From assembly GCF_024213665.1 (NCBI RefSeq), contig NZ_JANAVP010000005.1, positions 39,833-103,832 of the forward strand: a stretch of 64,000 bases of DNA, given 5' to 3'. How positions within the stretch are numbered: the stretch's first letter is position 1; every line of letters starts with the position of its first letter. The translations under genes and the position numbers were made by a program. The stretch is from Streptomyces sp. A3M-1-3 (GTDB taxonomy: Bacteria; Actinomycetota; Actinomycetes; Streptomycetales; Streptomycetaceae). This document shows positions 57,171-64,000 of this stretch, in pieces. The notes under the pieces are model-generated. The model did no database searches and was not told where the DNA came from. It saw nothing but the letters and a program-made list of their open reading frames with translations.

Positions 57171-57881
57171 TCACCAACCTGCCCCGGTCAGCGGGTACAG
57201 GTTGGGGCTGTGGGGGCCGCTCGACCGGATGGCGCCGGGGGCGACGTAGCGGATGTTCAAGCCGATCCGGGTGCCGGCCGTCCTGTTGCTGTCGGAGCGA
57301 TGCAGCAGCCGGACGTCCATGAGGCACGCCTGACCGGCGTCGAGAGGGAGCCACACCCCGCGGTCATGGGCGCCGTTCGGCATGTCCTGCACGCCAAGTG
57401 CCTTGCCGCGCCGGGCGTTGCTCTCCTCACGGTCGTTGGGGAGGTATCCGGCGGCATGCGAGCCGGGGATGACCTGCAAGCACCCGTTGACCGTGGTCGC
57501 GTCTGTGATGGCGAGCCAGGCGGCGACCGACTTCTCGGGGTCGAGCTGCATCCGTCGGTTGGTGCCGTCCTGGTGCCAGGGCACCGAGAACTCGCGGCCT
57601 GGCCACTTGATCATCAGAAAGGTGTTCTCGACGGCGCCCGCCTCGCCGATCAGCTCCTGCACGGCGGACAGCAGCCCGGGGGAGCGCACCGCATGGGCTG
57701 CCCACGCAGAGCGCAGGTGCGCGTCGAGCACGACCTCGGTCCGATCGGCCCGGTGCTCGGCGATGATCTCGGCGGCGCGGGCGCGCGCCCGGCTGTTGGT
57801 GTTCCATTCGAGCCCGGTCCGGAACCCGCTCTCACCGAGCCGACTCGGGCCGGCGCGGCTGATGGTGGGGACCTCGCTCAT
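57171..57881 (-). CDS. phytanoyl-CoA-dioxygenase-like Fe(II)/2-oxoglutarate oxygenase
   Basis: The 236-residue protein has the PhyH-type facial triad: HxD in SVPWHQDGTNRRM and the distal His in DVRLLHRSDSNRTAGTRIG, with Arg for 2-oxoglutarate. The segment WLAITDATTVNGCLQVIPGS is the family core. It should hydroxylate a small substrate, possibly an amino acid or peptide-linked residue. Its ATG overlaps the stop of the 56-residue Cys-motif gene (ATGA), so the two are tightly coupled. Confidence 0.86.
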   Translation of the reverse strand: MSEVPTISRAGPSRLGESGFRTGLEWNTNSRARARAAEIIAEHRADRTEVVLDAHLRSAWAAHAVRSPGLLSAVQELIGEAGAVENTFLMIKWPGREFSVPWHQDGTNRRMQLDPEKSVAAWLAITDATTVNGCLQVIPGSHAAGYLPNDREESNARRGKALGVQDMPNGAHDRGVWLPLDAGQACLMDVRLLHRSDSNRTAGTRIGLNIRYVAPGAIRSSGPHSPNLYPLTGAGW

Positions 57882-58048
57882 TGGGCTTCACCCTTCGGTT
57901 CGCAGCGGGCGCACTGGCAGGGCGGGAAGGCGAGGGAGTTCATGGGCGGGCTGTCCCGGACTCCGGGTCCGACGACGACCTCGGCGCGCTCGTGCACGAT
58001 CTGTCCCGTCCGGCCGTTGACGTCGTACACGCGAATGGTCATGGGCAT
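57878..58048 (-). CDS. 56-residue protein with CxCxxC motif
   Basis: The ATG at 58048 follows GGGAG by five bases. The sequence starts MPMTIRVYDVNGRTGQIVHE, contains an RDSPPMNSLAF segment and ends with PPCQCARCEPKGEAQ. The three Cys may bind metal or be modified. The stop overlaps the dioxygenase start, so it is the first gene of that operon. It could be a small accessory protein, a metal-binding subunit or a peptide substrate; nothing here decides. Confidence 0.68.
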   Translation of the reverse strand: MPMTIRVYDVNGRTGQIVHERAEVVVGPGVRDSPPMNSLAFPPCQCARCEPKGEAQ

Positions 58049-58220
58049 GCGCACTCCCGCTGCTCAAGGGCGTTGTGGATCCGGTGTGTCACCAGTGCAC
58101 CGCCTGAAGGGGCGTCATGGGTCGCCGAGCAGCGGACGTTTAGGCGGACGTTTTCGCCCCGGTGGCAGAGGTCAGATCACTACCGTGGGAGCACATGCCG
58201 TAGCCACGAGGGGGAAGCGC

Positions 58221-59498
58221 ATGGCGGGGAAGGCGACGGGTGAGCTGGCGCAGTTACGGCGGGCGGCCGGCTATACGCAGGCGTCGTTCGTCGAGGCGTT
58301 CAGCGAGGAAGCCGCACTCCTCGGGATCGCTGCCGCGGTGAGCGTCCGGCAACTGCGACGGTGGGAGGGCGAGAAGCCGCCACCGCTGCCCCATCCGGGC
58401 CAGCAGGCCGTATTGGAAGCCCTGTTCGGTATTCCGCTCGCCGAGATGGGGTTCGCCGTCCCCGGCCATCGCGTGACGGTAGCGGCGCCCATCAGCGACG
58501 CTGGAGAGGTGAAGAGGAGAACGTTCGTCGCGGACGCGGGCGCCCTCGCGGCCGCGGCACTCATCCCTGCCGCGCCGGGGCCGCGCATCGGCACGGCCGA
58601 TCTCGGACGGCTGCGAGAGCAGCTCGACGGGCTGTACCACACGGACCACACCGCGGGCAGCGTGCCGGCGAGTACGCAGGCCGGGCGCATCGAGGCAGAG
58701 ATCACCAGCGCCCTGAGCAGCGCCTCGTACACCTCCCGCGTGGGCCGAGAGCTGCAAACGATGCTCGCCGAGCTGCACGGACACCGGGCCTGGTACGGCT
58801 ACGACGGGGGCCGCATCGCCGAGGGCCGTGCCGCCTGCATGGAAGCCCTCGCCGCGGCACAGCTCGTCGACAACCCCCTGCTACAGGTCTCCGTGCTGGA
58901 GACCCTCGTACTCCTGGCGGTCAAGTCGGACCGGACATGGGAGGCCGCGAGCGCAGTCGAGAACGCCTACCGCCTGGCCACCCGGGCGGGGGCCGGCGCG
59001 ACCGTTCACCTCGTGATCGCGCTCCGCGGTGCCAACGTCGCCACACATGCGGGCGACCTGTCGGGCGCCCGACGCGCCCTGACCCGCGCAGTCCATTACC
59101 AGGGGCGCACGGACTCCGACACGAACGTGCCGAACTGGGCTAAGTTCGTAGGCCCGTTCGAGGTCGACTACGCCACGGCGGACATGTACGTACATGCCGA
59201 CCAACCCAAACGAGCAGTGCCCTTCCTCAGGGCAGCCGTGCACGGCATCGGCGGCGGGCTGGCGCGGAACAGCGCCTCGTACCGCGTCAAGCTCGCCGAC
59301 GTGCTCCTCGCCGCGGGCGAGGTCGACGAGGCGTGCGCCGAGGTGGGCGGCGTACTGGACACCTGGGGCGGCATCGCCTCGCCCCGCTTGCTGGGCAAGG
59401 TGCGCGCCTTCCAGCGGACGGCGGCCGGGATCGACAGCCCCACCGCCCGTGACTGCGTCGCACGTATCCGCGAGACCGTGCGAGAGGGCACCGGATGA
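58221..59498 (+). CDS. XRE-like regulator with TPR-type C-terminus
   Basis: This 425-residue protein starts at ATG 58221 behind GGGGGAAG. A helix-turn-helix at about residues 7-55 (LAQLRRAAGYTQASFVEAF, VSVRQLRRWEGEKPPPLP) precedes a linker resembling a twin-arginine-like region (KRRTFVADAGALAAAALIPA), often seen in these regulators. TPR-like helices follow (GRELQTMLAELHGHRAWYG, AEGRAACMEALAAAQLV). It is divergent from the dioxygenase operon and overlaps the GNAT gene by four bases. Confidence 0.82.
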   Translation: MAGKATGELAQLRRAAGYTQASFVEAFSEEAALLGIAAAVSVRQLRRWEGEKPPPLPHPGQQAVLEALFGIPLAEMGFAVPGHRVTVAAPISDAGEVKRRTFVADAGALAAAALIPAAPGPRIGTADLGRLREQLDGLYHTDHTAGSVPASTQAGRIEAEITSALSSASYTSRVGRELQTMLAELHGHRAWYGYDGGRIAEGRAACMEALAAAQLVDNPLLQVSVLETLVLLAVKSDRTWEAASAVENAYRLATRAGAGATVHLVIALRGANVATHAGDLSGARRALTRAVHYQGRTDSDTNVPNWAKFVGPFEVDYATADMYVHADQPKRAVPFLRAAVHGIGGGLARNSASYRVKLADVLLAAGEVDEACAEVGGVLDTWGGIASPRLLGKVRAFQRTAAGIDSPTARDCVARIRETVREGTG

Positions 59499-60049
59499 GT
59501 CAGCCATCAGCGATCGGCGTCGAGCAGCTCAACGGACCGGCCGCCGCCAAGGCCGAGGAAGCGTTCCGCCTGGTCTACGCCGAGGCGTTCGCCGAACCGC
59601 CCTACGACGAGACCGAGGCGGCCGTCGCAGCCACCTTCCGCCGGTTCCGCTCGCAGACCCGCAAGGCCACGTTCCGCGGCGCCCTGGCGACCACCGCGGA
59701 TGGTGAGCCGGTCGGCATGGCGTACGGCTACCCACTCGGGCCGCAGACTGGCTGGTGGGACCAACTGACCATGCCCGTTTTCGACGAGATGCGCCGCGAG
59801 GACGGCAGGCGGACGTTCGGCCTGATGGAACTCGCCGTGCGCACTCCATGGAGAAGGCAGGGCATTGCCCGGCGCCTGCACGACACCCTGCTCGACGGCA
59901 CCGAGGCCGAGCGGGTCCTGCTCAACGTCCACCCGGACAGCAAGGCGGCCGTGGCTGCGTACCGAGCATGGGGATACCGGAAGGTCGGCGACGCCCGGCC
60001 TTGGGCGGGCGCGGACCTGCACAACGTGATGCTGCTCGACGTGCGCTGA
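59495..60049 (+). CDS. GNAT N-acetyltransferase
   Basis: This 184-residue acetyltransferase has the acetyl-CoA pyrophosphate loop in TPWRRQGIARRLHDTLL, a preceding strand MELAVRT, and the C-terminal NVHPDSKAAVAAYRAWGYRKV. The acceptor is unknown; amino groups of small molecules or ribosomal proteins are typical. It is translationally coupled to the upstream regulator. It may act on the product of the dioxygenase operon. Confidence 0.86.
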   Translation: MSQPSAIGVEQLNGPAAAKAEEAFRLVYAEAFAEPPYDETEAAVAATFRRFRSQTRKATFRGALATTADGEPVGMAYGYPLGPQTGWWDQLTMPVFDEMRREDGRRTFGLMELAVRTPWRRQGIARRLHDTLLDGTEAERVLLNVHPDSKAAVAAYRAWGYRKVGDARPWAGADLHNVMLLDVR

Positions 60050-60213
60050 CCGGACTCTCGCGCGCGGAGGGCGCATCGACCGGTCGCGAGCCCGAGCCGG
60101 TTCCTGTATGCGCGCGAGGGGAGGGGGAACCAGTTCCCCGCACAGGTTCGGTCCGTTGTCAGTGCCCTGCGATATTCGCGCGGGCCCGCGCACAAGGCGC
60201 GACCGGTCGCGGT

Positions 60214-61258
60214 ATGGAGCGCGAGCGGATCGCCGCAGTGCGCGCCAAGCTCGCCGAGATGAAGCCGTTCCGGAAGATCACCGGAGCAGCGACCCGCCAG
60301 CGCATCCGGGCGACCCTGCGCGCGGCCTGAACGATGCCATCGCCCAACAGCTCATCACCTTCAACCCGGCGTCGCACGTGGAGCTGGAGACCGGCAAGCG
60401 GCCCAAGGCACTCGTCTGGACCGACGAGAGGATCGCCCAGTGGAAGCGGACGGGCGAGAAGCCGTCGCCCGTCATGGTCTGGACTCCCGAACAGACAGCC
60501 GCCTCTACGCGCTGTACCACCTGATCGCGTTCCGCGGCCTGCGCCGAGGCGAGGCATGTGGTCAGCAGTGGACCGACACCGACCTCGGGGCCGGGCTGCT
60601 CACGGTCGCCACTCAGCTCGTACAGCGCGGCTGGAAGGTCGAGGAGTCCGCGCCCAAGACGGACAGCGGCGAGCGCGTTGTCGCCCTCGACTCCGAGACC
60701 GTGAAGGTGCTCGCGAAGCACCGCAAGCGGCAGATGAAGGAGCGCCTCGCATGGGGCGAGGCGTACGCCGACACCGGCCGCGTGTTCACGCAGGAGAACG
60801 GCGAGTGGCTCCACCCGGCATGGGTGACCGACCAGTTCCGGAGATTGGCTGCCGAGGCAGGTCTGCCCCCGATCCGGCTTCACGACCTGCGCCACGGCCC
60901 GGCGACCCTCGCCCTCGCGGCCGGCGCCGAGATGAAGGTCGTACAGGAGATGCTCGGCCACTCCTCCATCACCATCACCTCGGACACGTACACGAGCGTC
61001 CTGCCCGAGGTCACGCGGAAGGCTGCCGAGGCCGCGGCGAAGCTGGTACCGCGGCAGGCCGCTCGTACCGCCGGGCTCACCTCGGGCTCACATCAGCCCA
61101 AGCAGAGGGCCGGACACAGCGAAGCGCCCCACCCGAAGAAGCCGAGTGAGGCGCTCACACGCAGGTCAGCGGGGGTGCCAGCGCACCCCCACGCAGTAGG
61201 CCGTGTGGGACTCGAACCCACAACCAACGGATTAAAAGTCCGCTGCTCTGCCAATTGA
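60214..61258 (+). pseudogene. tyrosine site-specific integrase, degraded
   Basis: Pieces of one integrase are spread over three frames. MERERIAAVRAKLAEMKPF to RATLRAA ends at a stop (60330). One base later LNDAIAQQLITFNPASHVEL continues to WTPEQT. After another break near 60493, SRLYALYHLIAFRGLRRGEA carries on to the end. The catalytic Arg (RGLRRGE), LHDLRHG (H-x-x-R), LGHSS His and TSDTYTSV Tyr are all present. The first 100 or more residues of the N-terminal arm-binding domain are missing. The C-terminus (VGRVGLEPTTNGLKVRCSA) is encoded by the tRNA-Lys att region on the opposite strand. It is probably inactive. Confidence 0.85.
61196..61232. repeat. att repeat, right end of integrative element
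   Basis: Identical to 54849-54885. It includes the 3' acceptor strand and T-arm of tRNA-Lys(TTT), so integration regenerated the tRNA. Confidence 0.9.
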
Positions 61259-61269
61259 GCTAACGGCCC
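61197..61269 (-). tRNA. tRNA-Lys(TTT)
   Basis: A complete 73-nt cloverleaf with anticodon TTT in the loop cttttaa, D-arm gctcaattggcagagc and T-loop ttcgagt. G1 pairs with U72 as a wobble. No CCA is encoded. It is the attachment target of the element to its left and overlaps the integrase 3' end on the other strand. Confidence 0.94.
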
Positions 61270-61370
61270 TCGGCACAACACCCCTGAGCATAGCCGGACG
61301 GTGCCCGGCAGCCGATCGGGTATCGGCTGCCGGGCCGTCGCGCTGCTGCAAACGGTGTCGGCAGGGGTGT

Positions 61371-63479
61371 TCAGCTCAGGCTCGCGTAGCCCTTCCAGCG
61401 GGTGGTGAGGAGCTTCCGTGCGGCGAAGCTTCCGGTGCTGTTGATGTTGTAGAGGTAGACCGCGCCCGCCGAAGTGCGGCCGAGGATGTCCTGGCGGCCG
61501 TCGTGGTCGAGGTCGCCCGACCCGACGATGGCGTTGAAGGACTTCCAGCCGGTGCCCGCCTTGGTGCGGGACAGGAACCCGCCGTTGCCCTTGCCCCGGT
61601 ACAGCCACAGATCGCCCGTGCTGTCCCGTGCCAGAAGGTCCGCCTTGCCGTCGCCGGAGAAGTCCCCGCGTCCCACGATCGCGTTGTACATGTTCCAGCC
61701 GGAGCCGATCTTCACTCGGGCGCCGGCACCTCCGGAGGCCGTGGCCGGGTGCATCCACAGGTTGCCGGAGGCATCGCGGCCGACGATGTCGGGGTGGCCG
61801 TCGCCTGACAGGTCGCGCGCCACGAGCATCCGGTTGTACCGGTTCCAGCCCGCGCCGAGGCTGATTCTCCGGCCGGGGTTGAAGCTCTCGTCATACGCGA
61901 TGCGGTACAGCGTGCCGTCGTTGCCGCGGACCAGGAGATCCGCGTAGCCGTTGCGGTTGAAGTCGCCCGCCTGGGTCACGAAGTTGTCGTAGAACGCCGA
62001 CATGTGACCGCTGTTGTCCACACCGTTGGACGACCCGGAGGACTCGCCGAGGACGTCGATCATGCCGGAGGGCTCCCGGCCGATGACCGATCCGCTGTCC
62101 CGGTATTCGACGTCGACGTCGCGGGTCCAGCTCTCGATGACCGGGCGATACGCCGGAACGGAGGTGTAGAGCCGCCTCGTCGTCGTTGCCGCAGGTCCCC
62201 GCGACCGGGAAGAACGAGCGGCGCACGCCGTACTGCGGAGTGCCCTGCACGTTCAAGTCGCGCCCGTACGTATGGCGTGAGCCGCTGCTCCGGTCGACGA
62301 CCGCCAGCTGCCCGCCGCTCACGGCGAGCCCCTTCACCTCGGCGGGGAGGGGAGCCAGATCGACCACCCGGGTCACGACAGGCGCGCCGTCGGCTCCCTC
62401 GGTGATCCGGTACGTGCCCCAGTCGGAGGTGCCCGTGACTCCGCCGACGGCCACGACGGAGCCGTCTTCGGCTGACGCGACCTTCATGGTGTGCCGGCTC
62501 AGCAACTGCCGCGGCTCGGCACCGCCCTTGATCGGCGTCGCCATGAGCGGATACGAGTGCCCCTTGGAGTGGATGATCCAGTCCCCGACGATTCCGACCT
62601 CGTAGCCGTACCGGTCCACGGCGGCAGGCGAGTTGAGCACGACCGGCTCGGCGCCGATGTCGGACCTCGGCACGATCTTGATCTGCGAGCCCGTGCCGTA
62701 CCCGTACCAGCCCACGTAACGGGGTGACAGCAGAACGCCGGGGCTGTCGATCGGCGCCGTGTGGCCGGTCATCCGGGCCGTGGCGACATCGACCGGCGCC
62801 AGCCGACCGGTACCGCCCACCCTGATGCGCAGTACGACGGCGTCCGAGTCACCCGCGCCGGCCGGACCGGGCCACACGAACTCGGCGCCTTCGGGCAGAC
62901 CCGTCACGAGGCGATCCCGTACGGTCCCGTCCTCCGTGACATCCAGCAGATGCACCTCAGTTGCCTTGGTGACCGAAGTGCCGCCGGAATCAACGGTCTC
63001 CAGCTTCGCGCCGACCACCGTATTGCCGTACACACCACCGAAGGTGAGTCCCTCGGGCATCGTCACGAACCGCGTCGTCCCGGCAGCCATGTCGCGCAGT
63101 TCGCGTCGTTGCCGCGGCGGAACGCCATCGTGTCGGTACCGGTTCCGTGCATGGCCGTGACCACGCCGGTCCCGGCCGGTTCCACCGGGACCGAGCGACC
63201 GTCGGCGTAACGCGCCCACTCGTACTGGCCGGCGCTCTTACGGTGGAAGACGCCCTGCCGGCCGGCGCCGTCCGCTTCCAGCCGGGAACCGGTGTGGTCG
63301 AGGTGGAACTGCTGCTGCGCCTTGGCGAACGTGGCCGGGATCTCCACGGGATCCGCGGCATTCGCGACAGCACCAGCCGCCGTCGGTGCGGCTTGCGCCG
63401 CGGCCGGGCCGAGAGCGGCGGCAAGCGAGAGTGATACGGCTGCGGCTACGGCGCCGCGGATGACGGCACGCTGGGCCAC
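61371..63479 (-). pseudogene. secreted VCBS/FG-GAP repeat protein, two frameshifts
   Basis: One gene is split over three frames. The GTG at 63479 follows GGGGAGG and gives a signal peptide (IRGAVAAAVSLSLAAALG). The frame breaks at about 63100 (GND to LRDMAAGTTRF) and again at about 62175 (GNDDEA to LYTSVPAYRPVIESW). The N-terminal part is a beta-propeller-like region (VHLLDVTEDGTVRDRLV, VGDWIIHSKGHSYPL). The C-terminal 230 residues are Ca-binding FG-GAP/VCBS repeats (DFNRNGYADLLVRG, DLSGDGHPDIVGRD, DFSGDGKADLLARD, DLDHDGRQDILGRT). Adding one base at each break would restore a protein of about 700 residues. Two isolated one-base losses may be sequencing indels. Confidence 0.82.
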
Positions 63480-63648
63480 TCGGGTCCTCCCCATGAAAAA
63501 AGCACGTAGGCATGGGGATTCAGTGCGCTGAACAGCACAGGAATGTTGTCGATCTGCCCCCCGGCAGCCCCCCACGCGAGTAGGCGGATCGTAACAGCCG
63601 CCTCACCGGCAACGGAAGGTGTTTTCGAACCCGTTCAAAGACAGCGGA

Positions 63649-63684
63649 AGGGCCCGCACCACACCGAAGTGTCGTGCGGGCCCT
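63649..63684 (-). terminator. terminator of the DEAD-box helicase gene
   Basis: An 11-bp stem (agggcccgcac / gtgcgggccct) encloses a loop that forms a further acac/gtgt helix. It lies about 30 bases beyond the helicase stop on the minus strand. Confidence 0.85.
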
Positions 63685-63714
63685 GCCCGGTGTTCAGACG
63701 TTCAGACGCGAGCG

Positions 63715-64000
63715 TCAGCCGTTGCGCTTCCAGCGCGGCTTGTCGTCGCGGCGGCCGAAGGTGCCGGTGTTCGTGCCGGTGCCGGTGCCTCCGCGGTGGT
63801 CGTCGCGACGGCCGTACGGGCGGTCGCTGCCGCCGGTGCGGTGGCCGCCCGCGGGGCGGTCGTCGCGGCGGTCGCGGTTGAACGGGCGGTCGCTGCCACG
63901 GTGGCCGCCGGTGGGGCGGTCGTCACGGCGGTCGAAGGAACGGCCACCGGAGGGGCGGTCGTCACGGTTGAAGCCACCGGACGGACGGTCGTTGTCGCGG
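63715..64000 (-). CDS. DEAD-box RNA helicase, C-terminal tail (partial)
   Basis: Only the last 94 codons are in the window. They encode an Arg/Gly/Asp-rich tail of the type SFDRRDDRPTGGHRG, repeated with GGSDRPYGRRDDHRGG, and end DDKPRWKRNG before a TGA at 63715-63717. This RGG-like basic tail is characteristic of actinobacterial RhlE-type DEAD-box helicases, where it binds RNA. The catalytic domains lie beyond position 64000, so the call rests on the tail alone. Confidence 0.7.
   Translation of the reverse strand, partial: RDNDRPSGGFNRDDRPSGGRSFDRRDDRPTGGHRGSDRPFNRDRRDDRPAGGHRTGGSDRPYGRRDDHRGGTGTGTNTGTFGRRDDKPRWKRNG

Larger units (their letters stand above)
54849..61232. mobile_element. 6.4-kb integrative element in tRNA-Lys(TTT)
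   Basis: The element is bounded by 37-bp direct repeats, the right one inside an intact tRNA-Lys gene, and has a tyrosine integrase ending in that tRNA, the standard layout. Cargo is an MFS exporter, a tRNA-like gene, a 150-residue protein, a PhyH-type dioxygenase, a 56-residue Cys-motif protein, a regulator and a GNAT. No replication, transfer or excisionase gene is visible, and the integrase is broken, so it looks like a fixed remnant. Confidence 0.82.

Overview
The window is high-GC DNA with GTG/TTG starts, strong AGGAGG-type ribosome binding sites and gene families typical of Streptomyces: DUF397/XRE pairs, a SigE-family sigma factor, DUF5063, an NsdA-like regulator and SpoIIE-type phosphatases. 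From memory, the run sigma factor - asd - ask ... DUF5063 - recR - ybaB ... purA is a conserved Streptomyces chromosomal-core order. I read the window as core chromosome interrupted by accessory insertions. No rRNA and no CRISPR array were seen.

Layout. 1-4.9 kb: tandem repeats, a NarL-type two-component system (HK and RR) divergent from a two-gene ABC exporter, then SURF1. 4.9-9.4 kb: DUF4232-like membrane protein, SigE-family sigma factor, aspartate-semialdehyde dehydrogenase and aspartokinase, with an internal start for the aspartokinase beta subunit. 9.5-16.5 kb (island A): a second two-component system, a LuxR regulator, a secreted helical peptide with a small membrane protein and a wrecked ABC transporter, VapBC, a winged-helix/zinc-ribbon protein, DUF397, XRE and a WP-motif protein. 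16.5-27 kb: lipoprotein, DUF5063, recR, ybaB, SLATT, GntR, aminotransferase, PfpI/MarR, VOC protein and Ser/Thr kinase. 27-30 kb: ECF sigma factor, membrane-anchored ectodomain protein, its inverted partial twin, and a secreted metzincin protease. 30.1-35.4 kb (island B): the same gene families as island A with different sequences. 35.7-53.6 kb: purA, a diacylglycerol-kinase-like protein, P450, a large SpoIIE phosphatase, an asparagine-synthase-like protein, an NsdA-like regulator, L-2-hydroxyglutarate oxidase, trmB, a PrsW protease, an M23 peptidase under a c-di-AMP riboswitch, a second SpoIIE phosphatase, a frameshifted TipA-like MerR gene and initiator tRNA-Met. 54.8-61.2 kb: a small integrative element flanked by 37-bp direct repeats, one inside tRNA-Lys(TTT), with a decayed tyrosine integrase, MFS exporter, PhyH-type dioxygenase, a 56-aa Cys-motif protein, a regulator and a GNAT. 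61.3-64 kb: a frameshifted secreted VCBS-repeat protein and the C-terminus of a DEAD-box RNA helicase.

Most interesting. Islands A and B carry the same two cassettes. One is [secreted peptide - small membrane protein - third gene / PIN toxin - antitoxin - winged-helix zinc-ribbon protein]. The other is [WP-motif protein / XRE - DUF397]. The second cassette lies on opposite sides of the first in the two islands. The peptides share a Lys/Trp-rich helical C-terminal region and look like a secreted bacteriocin-type or signalling family. In island A the peptide start codon lies in a 13-bp stem of a long leader hairpin.

Other signals: a 396-bp inverted repeat, identical as far as I can check, that could swap the C-terminal tails of two convergent proteins; a synonymously diverged duplicate of the recR 3' end; and several single-base frameshifts that may be decay or sequencing indels.
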